Assembly (NCBI RefSeq): GCF_963169125.1
Contig: NC_084797.1
Location: forward strand, 93,157,868 to 93,221,867
DNA: 64,000 bases
Source: Humulus lupulus
Lineage: Eukaryota; Streptophyta; Magnoliopsida; Rosales; Cannabaceae
Reading direction: 5' to 3'
Shown here: positions 45,463 to 56,385 of the stretch, piece after piece
Numbering within the stretch: position 1 is the first letter of the stretch
How the letters are laid out: every line of letters starts with the position of its first letter
Made by a program: the position numbers and the translations under genes
Notes under the pieces: generated by a model
Seen by the model: the letters and a program-made list of their open reading frames with translations, nothing else
Told to the model about the DNA's origin: nothing
Databases searched by the model: none

Positions 45463-45804
45463 TCAATATTTAGCTTCCTGTAATGAGGGGCTTGTATTGA
45501 TGTAATTTTCGGCTATATAAGGCCTTGAAAACATTTGGAAAAATCAGATTATGTTGAATGAAATTGTGAGTTTATTTCTTCTTGAGTTCTTGAAGAAACT
45601 TTTGAACTTATCAAGGAGATTCCTTGTGGCGTTCATCCTGACTTATCAAACGGATTCCATCCCCGTTTGTGGCGTCTTCCTCATACCAAGGTTCGTGCTT
45701 GGTTAAGCATTGGGTCGCGGTTCCATTCCAATCTCGTGTGTTCTTGGTGGCTGTTCCATATTTGGTGTCGGGTTTCGTCACACTTGTTGGCGTGGTTCGT
45801 ATCA
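45369..45804 (+). repeat. 3' LTR of Z1 with internal deletion
   Basis: 436 bp. It follows the 5' LTR except that about 237 bp (equivalent to roughly 41486-41722, with the 38-bp array) is missing between TGTAATGAG and GGGCTTGTATTG. Both ends are intact and the target duplication is perfect, so the loss is internal. Confidence 0.9.
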
Positions 45805-45809
45805 AGGTG

Positions 45810-45871
45810 TGACAAATCACATTTTGTCACATTATTTAATCTAACATTATATTATATGAAATAATATAACA
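45810..45871 (-). repeat. Y LTR (lower copy), part 2
   Basis: Continues Y LTR after Z1: TGACAAATCACATTTTGTCA, then the ATAATATAACA end. Matches 54075-54136. Confidence 0.9.
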
Positions 45872-48440
45872 TTGCCCCGCTAGATTAAATAATAACTTTT
45901 TGTAACACTTATTTAATCAATCAAACGTTATATTAAAATATAATATTCCCCCACTTGATTAAATAATCACTCTCTATAGAAACCTTTTCATTGGTGCATG
46001 AAGTAAAATATCTTTCGACTTGAATTTTACCTTAGTGTAATTACCACAAAGTTTGTTGAAATCTTGGTTGCCAAAGCATTGAACCACTATCCCTTGATAA
46101 CAAACTGGTGATAACACACACTCCTTTGCTGTGTTCACTGGAGACCTCAATGTCTCTCTTTTGCACCGTTAATGGCCATGTGCACATTCCATTCATAGAC
46201 TTTTCTTGAGAATGACTCTCAATTCTCATGAGGGGCTGCACCACCCCTAGGTCTATATAGGTAGAGCTCTTACAGTATTTTGTTACCCTAAAATACTTGT
46301 CTTTTCAAGACTGAGTTCTATTAAAAAACCTTTCGGTTTTAACCCTCATTTTGGTAACACACTAGTACTCATATATCAAATGGGACAAAATTTGAGAACT
46401 ATTACTATTCACTTGATTGACTTGTTATTACCTATTGAACTTAATACTAGTTTGGTGACTAGTATTAAGATATGTTACCATCAACTGTGAATCTCTTTAG
46501 GGAGTCTAAGTCCCACCCCTTGAGATGTAGAAATGATTCCATTTGAATCATTTTTTTTCTCATGTATGCATACTTTAAACACTCTCTTTATTTTATTCAA
46601 ACTTTGTTGCTAGCCATAGTTTGATTAAAATAGTTACCTCTTTAAAATAGTGATTTTGGCCATAGTCAACACCCCCATTATTTTATAGTTTAATATCCAA
46701 GATAAACATTTTCCTTGAATATTAATTCTAGAAACCTCTTTGTTTTAAAATTCTCCTTTATATTTTAAATTGATTCCTTCTTGAATCAAAATATTACAAA
46801 CAATGACCTTAGACACCAAACATGTCTAGATTTGTTCGTTCTATACACATATAGCCAATGTGATTTAAAATGTGAAATTCAAAATCACCTATTTGATAGA
46901 ATGACCAAATTAATCAATTATTATCAACAAAATAAATTGATTAACTTTTGGAGCATCACCTCCACATTTCTCACATAGTGATAATAAAATATCACTTTAA
47001 AATAGAAATCTCTTCATTTCTATTAAGTCCTTTATCCTCCAAGATAAATCTAGACCTATGATTCTCAAAGTTCATCATGAGTCCTCTATTCCACATGATA
47101 AACTCTCAAGATAAAATCTCAATGTTTATCTTGATTTATTTACTTGCTAAAGCAAGGCACACTCCTTCCAAAGAAACTTTTACTTAGTTTCTTTCTTTTA
47201 TGTATTTCACAAAATAAAATGTGAACACAAATGTAATGTGAGAATTTCTCAAACAAATAATCACAAATTTTCATTTTTAGTTGTCTAAATAATCTCAAAA
47301 TCACTTAAACAACTTTTGTGTATTTCTTAAGAGTCTCTTTGAGATTCTTTTGAAAACATCAATTTGACATCCATTGATTTTCCCATCAAGATCAAAATGA
47401 AAATGTCAATTTTTTAAACACTTTAAATCAAAGAAAATAAACCCTCATTGATTTATTTAAACATTTTGATTTCTTATGTTTTTGTTTAAAATCATCTCCT
47501 CATTGAGATTAATTTAAACATATCACCATCATTAACCAAAATGAATAAAGTTCTCTTTAATCTATTCACTATTGGTGTAAAGATTCAAAATTGCTTCTCC
47601 AATTTTGAAATGTTTTCTCGTTGAATATTTAAGAATTATTGTCACTAAATAATTCTCAAATATATTTCATTTGACCACACTCTAGACTATAAGTCTATTG
47701 AGTCAATATGTCATCCCACAATTTTTTTAATCCACCTTGATCCATTTTTCTTGCAATGGCAAGACACTTATCAAAAGATGTAACCCCCTTAGGTTCATCT
47801 TTTCTTATCTCATAATTGAGATGCTCAACACTTTGAATGAGAATTTTAATTTCCAAATAATTCTTTGGTAACTCGTCACATTGCAATAATAGAGGATAAA
47901 ACATATTTATATCTCACAAATGTTTGCATGATTATATTTCAATATAATTTTACATTGTTGTCAACATATATGTAAACATGACTCTTTATTAATATGTAAA
48001 CATAAATTACAAATATTATAAACATATGATTTCATATTTTTATTGATTCACAAAATCAATATATTTATGCATGTCATATAGAACTCATAAAATTGTCATT
48101 CAAATAACTTATCATTTTCACATAATAAGACAATTCTATAACATGCTAGCATTTTACCCAATAATCTACTAGATTATTTACATATTAGTCACATATAACA
48201 AAAACTCAATATATTAAATTATCTTCTAATCTAACCACTAAAAAACAAAGGAGATTAGAAAACAATGAATCTCATTTATAAACTTTTCTTCTTCTCATTT
48301 CTATCACTATAAGAAAGCCATTAGATCTTCTAAGAAAACAAAGAAAAGCATTACCTTATCTTACCATCTTTTCAAAGTTGGGATCCTCACAAGATCTCTA
48401 TGGTTTCTCCTTCCATTGAAAAGGAAACTAAACTTTTGAT
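45872..48440 (-). other. Internal region of element Y
   Basis: 2.57 kb, AT-rich. Only short frames exist (for example 47904-47695 and 46244-46041, minus); I recognise no gag or pol motif in them. Next to the lower LTR, the PPT/LTR edge (TTGCCCCGCTAGATTAAATAAT) is echoed about 75 bp away (ATTCCCCCACTTGATTAAAT at 45945). The other end shows no clear primer site. The lack of coding capacity fits a LARD-like non-autonomous element. Confidence 0.6.
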
Positions 48441-48751
48441 TGTTAGAGAATATATGTTATTGCTCAATGGAAAAGTGGAAAAACCAAAATACAACTCTAT
48501 GCAAAAATACAATAGACAAGGTAATTGATTAAATAAATATTACAACTCAATTGCTCAAAATACAAGTAAATAGAAATAAGAGAAGGAAGAGAATTAGAAG
48601 AACTAAAACCCTAAAACAAAAGACACCAATAAATCTGTAAATAGAAGTAGAGGATTACAAACTCAATACACTAATAATATAAGAAGAACAACAGAATGAA
48701 AAGATCAATGGAAAAAATAAACTCTCACACAACCAAAGTGTAGAGTAGTGG
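48441..48751 (-). repeat. Y LTR (upper copy), part 1
   Basis: Near-identical to 40369-40685. It ends at the Z2 target duplication AGTGG (48747-48751). Confidence 0.9.
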
Positions 48752-49425
48752 TGATACGAACCACGCCAACAAGTGTGACGAAACCCGACACCAAATATGG
48801 AACAGCCACCAAGAACACACGAGATTGGAATGGAACCGCGACCCAATGCTTAGCCAAGCACGAACCTTGGTATGAGGAAGACGCCACAAACGGGGATGGA
48901 ATCCGTTTGATAAGTCAGGATGAACGCCACAAGGAATCTCCTTGATAAGTTCAAAAGTTTCTTCAAGAACTCAAGAAGAAATAAACTCACAATTTCATTC
49001 AACATAATCTGATTTTTTTCCAAATGTTTTCAAGGCCTTATATAGCCGAAAATTACATCAATTCAAGCCCATTTGTCTTCCTAAAAACCGAAATATTAAA
49101 GACAAGCCTTTTGTCTTCCTAATGAAACCGAAAAATAAAGACAACCCTTTGTCTTCCTAATGAAAACCGAAATTTAAAGACAACCCTTTGTCTTCCTAAT
49201 TAAAACCGAAAATTAAAGACAAAAAAGACTCTTGGACTCACACAAGTCAAGTGTTTGACTTATCACAAAATAAACAAAGACTAAAAAAACGTGATTAAAA
49301 ATAAAAAGACTCATAAGAAGCTAAATATTGATCAAGCTCCTAAACTGGTGTCCTCATCATTCCTCCCCTCTTGGCTTGGATCAACTGGAACTTGACTTGG
49401 ATTTTGAGTCTTGGTGTCCTCATCA
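48752..49425 (-). repeat. 3' LTR of Z2
   Basis: 674 bp, TGATACGAACC...CTCATCA in plus view. It keeps the 38-bp array lost in the Z1 3' LTR. Nearly identical to 52714-53388. Confidence 0.92.
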
Positions 49426-51541
49426 TTCCCCCCTCTTGAGAAAGATTTGACCTCAAATCGTCACCTGCATCAAAAGGACTCAAATCAGAAACATTAAAAG
49501 TAGCACTAACAGTATACTCACCTGGTAAATCGAGTCTGTAGGCATTGTCATTGATCCTTTCTAGCACTTGAAACGGCCCATCTCCTCGAGGTAGCAATTT
49601 GGAACGTCTTTGTGCTGGGAATCGCTCTTTCCTCATGTGTAACCATACCCAATCACCGGGATCAAAAACCTGCTTGTGACGACCCTTGTTAGCATCAAGT
49701 TGGTTAGTGTTTAAAAGAGCCTCCTTAACCTCACTTTTTTTTGCATAAAAATTACTTTGTTTTCTCTCGAATTTTCCCTCATTGATCGAACTCTTCTCTT
49801 TCTTTTCTCTCTCACTTGATTCGACCCTTTTCTCTCTTTGTCTCTCTTTTTTCTCACTCTCATTCATCTTTTCACTCTCCTTCTTTTCCTCACTCAATTT
49901 TTTTTTATCACTCAATTTTTGCAACCTCACTTGGTCTTCATATACTTGCTTTGGCGTCAATGGAGCTAGAGTGATTGTTCGTTGACGGAACGTGAATGAG
50001 TACTTGTTGGTGAAGCCATCATGCTGGACTCGCCGATCAAATAGCCAACGCCTTCCTAGAAGGAGGTGTCCAGCTTGCATGGGAACCACATCGCACAATA
50101 CCTCATCCTCATACTTGCCAATTCGAAATGATACCAGTACCTGTTTTGTAACCCTCACTTCACCACTATCATTCAACCACTGCAACTTGTATGGACAAGG
50201 ATGTTTAAGCGTTGGGAGCCCTAGCTTGTCAACCATGGAAGAACTAGCAACGTTAGTACAACTACCTCCATCAATAATCACACTACATACCTTGCCTTTC
50301 ACATGACAACGAGTGTGAAAGATGTTCTCTCGCTGCACCTCTTCTTCCTCTTCTTTTGCTTGCAAATTTAAGGCTCGTCGTGTGACTAGTGCAAGCATCT
50401 CACCAGATTCTGCCCCAAACTCCTCATCATCGATAGAAACATCTTCCAATGGTGGCATGTAAGCAAGATCTTCATCTTCAGAATCGAGCTCGCCACTTTC
50501 TCGAATCACCATAACTCTCTTGTTTGGACATTGGCTAGCTATGTGTCCTCGCCCCTGACATTTGAAACACTTTATCTCACTAGAACGGGACGAAGTAGGG
50601 GCTGTTTTACCTTGAGGGGTCGTGGCTGGTTTTGGTGTAAAGGATGAAGTAGGTTGGTCTTCTTCCTTCTTTGGATAGTTCGACCGCCAAGGTGTTGCAC
50701 TTGTACTACCCCTCTTGAGCTGCCTCTCAACTTTGATTGCCATATGCACCAAATCTTCCAATTCCACATAATGGTGTAGCTCAATTGGATTAGCAATCTC
50801 TCGGTTCAACCCATTCAAAAACCTTGCCATGGTTGCCTCCCGATCCTCTTCAACATTGGCTCTAATCATAGCCATCTCCATCTCCTTGTAATACTCATCA
50901 ACACTCTTGGAACCTTGACGAAGGCCCTACAACTTAAGGTATAGATCTCGATAATAATGAGATGGTACAAACCGTCGCCTCATCACCCTCTTCATTGCCT
51001 CCCATGTGTCAATAGGTCGATCTCCACTCCGCCTCCTGTTGATGCACAACTGATCCCACCAAACAATAGCATAATCAGTAAACTCAATGGCAGCTAGTTT
51101 TACCTTCTTCATGTCGGAGTAGTTGTGACAATCAAAAACTAACTCCATCTTCTTTTCCCACTCAAGGTATGCCTCAGGATCGCTCTTTCCCTGAAATGCT
51201 GGAATTCTCATCTTTATATTTCCTAAATAATCATCTACCTGGTTCCTAGCTTCTCTATCCCGACCATACCTCCTATGGTTACCCGCCGACATCCTATCAA
51301 ACTCTTCATCAGAAACTAACCCTTCCAAATCCCCTTCATTCTCATCCTCCCTTTGGTACACCCTATTCCTCCGTGGCCTCCGTTGTGTTCCTTCTTCTAC
51401 CCTATCCAACCTCTCATGTATTTGCTCACACTCCGCTCTCATCATCCTTCACATCTCCCCAATTAGTGCTTGCATTTGCAGATTCAGAACTTCAAGTGGT
51501 GGAATATCATTGCTTGCATTTTTCTCTGGATTTTGTGCCAT
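49340..51541 (-). pseudogene. Z2 polyprotein with two stop codons
   Basis: Start ATG at 51541 (MAQNPEKNASNDIPPLEV). Same order as Z1: gag core, [14 protein letters not shown] knuckle, protease with [13 protein letters not shown], Lys/Glu linker, integrase tail [19 protein letters not shown] at 51451-51449 (codon 31) replaces CGA of Z1, and TAG at 50929-50927 replaces CAG. A shorter product could start at Met after the first stop. Indels relative to Z1 are all multiples of three (about 30 bp missing after GSTS, 9 bp more in the EEE run, 12 bp more at GRHK). The tail after LSQEGG is frameshifted by one G fewer in the polypurine tract. Confidence 0.88.
49426..49438 (-). promoter_or_regulatory. 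Polypurine tract of Z2
   Basis: Minus sequence CAAGAGGGGGGAA (6 G in the main run) abuts the 3' LTR. Confidence 0.85.
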
Positions 51542-52699
51542 GATGGAAATCTGCAAAATAAGGTTAGAATAATATGGAGAAAAGACCTCACCACACTCCC
51601 TCACGTGTTTCGCTCAAATAATATTTTCACTCAAATCCCCTCGTGTTTCACTCAATTTCAATGGCTTTTACCCTCAAATAGGCTCACACCTCTGCCTTTT
51701 TCCACTCGTATTCTTCTTTAAGTTCTTTCAAAACTAATCCAACGGTAATATGGAGTATTCAAGCAGCAAATCTAACCAAACAAACCAAACGAACACCGAC
51801 GAAAATTGGTGAAAATGACGAAAAAATGATGATTTTTGGAACACTTGTGTGGGGTTTTGGTCAAAAGGCCTCTAGACCATAAGGAACAAGAATAGAACAA
51901 AACTTTTTTTTTTTAGAGTTCGGATCCCCTTGAAATTAAGAACACCAAAGAACCAATCCGAAAACCAAGCAAACTGTGGTACTATAACAGATTCAAGAAC
52001 AATCCCAATAACAGAAAACGATTATTCCCAAAATCTAATCTGTGATTCAACCAATAAAATCAAAACCAAACTAATTTGTGGCACTATAACAGTCTCGGAT
52101 TCCACAACAAATAAAGGAACCAATTGAAACCAGGGACACAATTGAAACAAGGGAATTATCAATACCAATTTCGGATTTCATAACAAGAACATGAGAAACC
52201 CAAGGCAAAATTCGGATTTAACAATAAGAATAAGAGAAACTCAAGCCCAACTCAGATTTCACCATAAGAACAAGAGAAATCTCAAACCCAATTTCAGATT
52301 TTACAATAAGAACAAGAGAAACTCAATCCCAATTTCAGATTTCACAATTAAGAACCCTAATTCAAGATTTTTAGAAACGAAAAGAAAACAAAATAGGGGA
52401 AATTTCATAAACCCTAATTCAATTGCAATATTTGAACAAAGAAACGAAATGGAAAAAAAAAGAAAAAAAAAAAGATAGGCAAACCGTATGAACCTAGGCT
52501 CGGATTTCAAACAAGGAAACAATTGAAATAAGGAAAACAACAAGCTCTAGAATAGTTTCAGATTTCACAAGGAAACAAGGACAAAGAAATCAAAACACGA
52601 GTAGATGATGAAATTTTTTTTATTTTTTTTTTCTAATATAGAAACACGAATTGAAAGAAAAACACAAAGTAAAGGATAGGCCAAACCGGATGATCCTAA
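51542..52699 (-). other. Z2 leader
   Basis: Equivalent to the Z1 leader, with the same diverged repeats (52140-52360) and the TTATTTTGCAG acceptor-like end before the ATG. No gene. Confidence 0.6.
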
Positions 52700-52711
52700 G
52701 CTCTGATACCA
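52700..52711 (-). promoter_or_regulatory. Primer-binding site of Z2
   Basis: Minus TGGTATCAGAGC, exact match to the initiator tRNA-Met complement, 2 bases inside the 5' LTR. Confidence 0.92.
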
Positions 52712-52713
52712 AC

Positions 52714-53388
52714 TGATACGAACCACGCCAACAAGTGTGACGAAACCCGACACCAAATATGGAACAGCCACCAAGAACACACGAGATTGGAATGGAACCG
52801 CGACCCAATGCTTAGCCAAGCACGAACCTTGGTATGAGGAAGACGCCACAAACGGGGATGGAATCCGTTTGATAAGTCAGGATGAACGCCACAAGGAATC
52901 TCCTTGATAAGTTCAAAAGTTTCTTCAAGAACTCAAGAAGAAATAAACTCACAATTTCATTCAACATAATCTGATTTTTTTCCAAATGTTTTCAAGGCCT
53001 TATATAGCCGAAAATTACATCAATTCAAGCCCATTTGTCTTCCTAAAAACCGAAATATTAAAGACAAGCCTTTTGTCTTCCTAATGAAACCGAAAAATAA
53101 AGACAACCCTTTGTATTCCTAATGAAAACCGAAATTTAAAGACAACCCTTTGTCTTCCTAATTAAAACCGAAAATTAAAGACAAAAAAAGACTCTTGGAC
53201 TCACACAAGTCAAGTGTTTGACTTATCACAAAATAAACAAAGACTAAAAAAACGTGATTAAAAATAAAAAGACTCATAAAAAGCTAAATATTGATCAAGC
53301 TCCTAAACTGGTGTCCTCATCATTCCTCCCCTCTTGGCTTGGATCAACTGGAACTTGACTTGGATTTTGAGTCTTGGTGTCCTCATCA
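52714..53388 (-). repeat. 5' LTR of Z2
   Basis: 675 bp, pairs with 48752-49425. In minus sense it opens TGATGAGGACACCAAGACTC and closes GTTCGTATCA. Confidence 0.92.
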
Positions 53389-53393
53389 AGTGG

Positions 53394-54136
53394 GGATCAC
53401 CAACTTGAACAAGATTCAAAACCTTTGTCCAAAAGCTTATTTCCCCCTATTCTCTAAGCATTAAGGGATCTCTCAAGGAAATAGCTCTCTGGAATTATCA
53501 AGCTTCTATGGTGTATTTTCCAGCCAAGTGCTTTGTGGATGGAAAATGGTTTGTCTTACAAGTGAGCATTAGGATCCTATTTATAGAGTTTGAGATACCC
53601 CTTTGAATTTCAAATTCCACCAACCCCCATGGCTGTTACCAATGTTTAATTGGATGTTTATGGAATTAAATGTAGATTCTGGAGATATTTGGGATGTTAG
53701 AACCGTTCAATTTGGAAAAAACTGAAAAACCGTATAGGTTGTCAGCCTCACTGGCCATGGCCGCGGCCCCTGGCTTTTGTCCCCCAGGCCATTTTCAGCA
53801 CAAAAAAAGTCTTTTTCCAAAACGTCTCAAATCCTTTCCCACATGATTTTGTAACCTCCAAACACCTATTGGGAGTTAAAAACATGTCTCCAACAGCCAT
53901 ATTTCATCATGGCTTTGTGAAATCTAATCTCAAATGTGTAACATATAATATACACATTATTGGGTAATATTTGGGAGTTACAAATTCGTAACTGATTTTG
54001 TAACTCCAAAATATGTCACATTTGGGCACACACATGTGTCTAATTTTGTGACTCTCAATAATATGTTACAAAGTGTGACAAATCACATTCTGTCACATTA
54101 TTTAATCTAACATTATATTATATGAAATAATATACA
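53394..54136 (-). repeat. Y LTR (upper copy), part 2
   Basis: Continues Y after Z2: GGATCACCAACTTGAAC to the ATAATATACA end. It differs from the lower copy mainly at the GC island, here overlapping palindromes GGCCATGGCC (53753) and GGCCGCGGCC (53759). Target duplication CTTCC follows. Confidence 0.9.
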
Positions 54137-54141
54137 CTTCC

Positions 54142-55085
54142 GTCCAATATGCAACCTATGTTTATATAATGATAGCATATTCAATTCTCATTTTTCGAAT
54201 TTTGAATCAAAACCATTAAATCAAGTAAATAGTGATCAAGTATTTACTAGCGTTAAGCAAACATCATATAAACTAGAATAGAGAAGAAGTATCAATCGAA
54301 CATCATAGTAAAATTAAATTGAAATTCAAGTGTCTACATTAATCCCTAGATAAAAGATTTAGTTCATAGATAACATAATGAAAAGAAAATTCAAATAATT
54401 GTTCATAGAAAATAACCTAAAAAATTCAGATGAAGAGGAAATCTAGAAAGTCATTAACCAGAAAAAGAAATCTAATTACAATAGTCTTTTCTAAATCTAG
54501 GGTTTATAAAACTAAAATTGCCTACTAAATTCGCAGAATAACGTCCCTTAAATAGTTTTCCAATGCTCCCAAGTGAAAAGACCGTTTCGTCCTTTTAAAA
54601 GTGGCTAAAAATCTCAAAACTGCGTCAATAGCATTGTAGTGCTAGGATTTGGGGGCTATAGCGCTACTGACAGTGCCAAATTGCCTCAAAAATTGATGTA
54701 CTAGCGCTGAAGCACTAGTAATGTAGCGCTGGGGCGCAAATCTTTAGATCCTTCAAGCGCTGTAGTGCTTGTTTTGTAGCATTGGTGCGCTATTCACAGA
54801 AACAACAGATTTAAAGTCGCCTCTCCAGTGTTGTAACGCCACTATGATAGCGATGTAGCGCTATCCACAGAAACAGTACTCGGACCTATTGCTCCCAAAA
54901 TACTCGATTTTCTCCAAAATAACTCCATTTTCTTCCACTTTCACTTTATTCCACTCTTTTCACCATCTTAGCATCAAAATCATGAAACATGAACAAACAA
55001 GCATAATTTTGCAATAAAATAGCCCTAAACTAATGAAAACCTTCCTAAAAGCTAGACCATAAACAAGCCTAAAACTCGTTTATCA
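54142..55085 (-). repeat. Athila 3' LTR, inner part
   Basis: Resumes the LTR after Y. It contains a GCGCTA-rich island at 54620-54870 (CTATAGCGCTACTGACAG at 54656). It ends CTCGTTTATCA at 55085 against the polypurine tract. Confidence 0.82.
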
Positions 55086-55097
55086 AACTCCCCCAAA
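55086..55097 (-). promoter_or_regulatory. Polypurine tract of the Athila element
   Basis: Minus TTTGGGGGAGTT, adjacent to the LTR start TGATAAACGAG. It fixes the minus orientation and the LTR edge. Confidence 0.8.
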
Positions 55098-56385
55098 CTA
55101 ATCTTTTAATCGCCCTCAAGTAAAGAATCTGACTAGAATTAAACCTAAACAACCCAAATTGACATAACCAACCAATTGCATCACTCAAGACTACTATGCA
55201 CATATAATTCTCAGGAAAACAATCATGCTATTTAAAATATTAATCTAGATTTTCAGTCAAAATACTTCACCCCTTCACTGCAATCTATTAACGCCATCGC
55301 TCATTTACTCATAACGCGCAAATAAAATAATTGAACCACTTTATGCACATCAAATTCTCACCAACTAACCACATAACCAAATTATTTCCATATGCCTGCA
55401 CTACTTACTATTCTCCATTAATCTAAACAAATGCACAAATAAGGATCAATAGGGCTTTACAACGATTGTAATAGAAGGCTTAGGTACAGGTAGATAAAGA
55501 AACATTTTAAGCTTCATCATACCATAAGCATTCCAACTAACAAACTTTCCCATCAAGTTCAAACCACTCATCCCTTGTTACCCCTTTTTTTTCTGTGCAA
55601 TGATTGAGATTTTTTTTTTCAACAATTGAGAAAACTATGCAAAACCAGCTCATTCTTATTTTTCTTTCTCACAATACACTCCCCCAAACTTTGATTTTTC
55701 AATGGATAATTGTTTGGGAGTGTAATAATTTTGCACTTTCTTTTTCTTTTCTTTCTTTAACTTTTCTCAATCACAAGGAATTTTCTGAATAACACATGAT
55801 ACATACATCCCATTACACATTCACTCCCCTCACATTATAGTTTTCATGCTCATGGTATGGTTCAAAAGAGTAAATGGTAATCCAATTCACAGCTAGGCTC
55901 AAAAGAATGTACTAACAAGAAAATAGTTATAAGGATCAAAAAGGTTGACTAAGGATAACTTTTAATAGGGTTAACTTGAAAGGCACAACCAGTCCAAAAA
56001 ATTGCCTATTTAATTTTACTAAATGTGCATTGTTTCAAATTTCATCTCAAATAGTAAGAAAACAGGTTCTAGAATTTTTTCTCAATCTTTTTCAATCCAC
56101 AATCCAAATTCGACATGCATAAAATAATTCAATTATAACATTTGCACCTCTTGAGCAATAGACCTCTAATGTCAACAGATCACAGTGAAAAAGAACAAAG
56201 TAATCTAACCAAGCACACATATTTTTTTCTAAAAGATCACATCATTTTTCCTTTGGATTATACTACATAGCAGTCAATCATATTAAAATGGCAATTATCA
56301 TCAACTTACGTTACACTCTAAAACACAACTCAATAAAACTAAAAAACGCATCAAATAACACTAAAAATAAATCTCTCCCCCAAAC
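55098..56385 (-). other. Athila 3' untranslated region
   Basis: AT-rich, no domain. A second CTCCCCCAAACTTTGATTTT word at about 55680 and CTCCCCCAAACTTAAAACC at about 56375 echo the polypurine tract. The short frame at 55604-55792 has no recognisable content. Confidence 0.5.

Larger units (their letters stand above)
41370..45804 (+). mobile_element. Element Z1: non-autonomous gag-protease LTR retrotransposon
   Basis: 4435 bp, perfect target duplication AGGTG (41365-41369 and 45805-45809). 5' LTR 41370-42042, primer site 42045-42056, leader, one long ORF (43240-45462), polypurine tract 45356-45368, 3' LTR 45369-45804. RT, RNase H and the integrase core are absent. A second copy, Z2, in the same window has the same structure and its own target duplication, so this deleted form is a mobile family. 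It must borrow RT and integrase from an autonomous chromovirus-like relative (inference). Confidence 0.92.
48752..53388 (-). mobile_element. Element Z2: second copy of the gag-protease element, minus
   Basis: 4637 bp with a perfect target duplication AGTGG (48747-48751 and 53389-53393). 5' LTR 52714-53388, primer site 52700-52711, coding region 51541-49340, polypurine tract 49426-49438, 3' LTR 48752-49425. Same domain set and same missing RT/RNase H/integrase core as Z1, in opposite orientation and in the other Y LTR. Its ORF has two stops. LTRs are almost identical to each other, so insertion is young. Confidence 0.92.
40369..54136 (-). mobile_element. Element Y: non-autonomous LTR retrotransposon, both LTRs split by Z
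   Basis: Direct repeats open TGTTAGAGAATATATG at 40369 and 48441 and close ATAATATAACA at 45871 and ATAATATACA at 54136. A perfect target duplication CTTCC lies at 40364-40368 and 54137-54141. Without its passengers Y is about 4.7 kb: LTRs of about 1.06 kb and a 2.57 kb internal region with no recognisable pol. A purine-rich tract (minus AGCGGGGCAA) abuts the lower-coordinate LTR, so the minus orientation is preferred. The LTRs look nearly identical over long stretches, suggesting recent insertion. It sits in the Athila 3' LTR. Confidence 0.88.

Noticed and set aside
41370..53388. Z1 and Z2 as an assembly-made inverted duplication
   Set aside because: They differ by indels, stops and LTR structure, and have different perfect target duplications at different places in Y.
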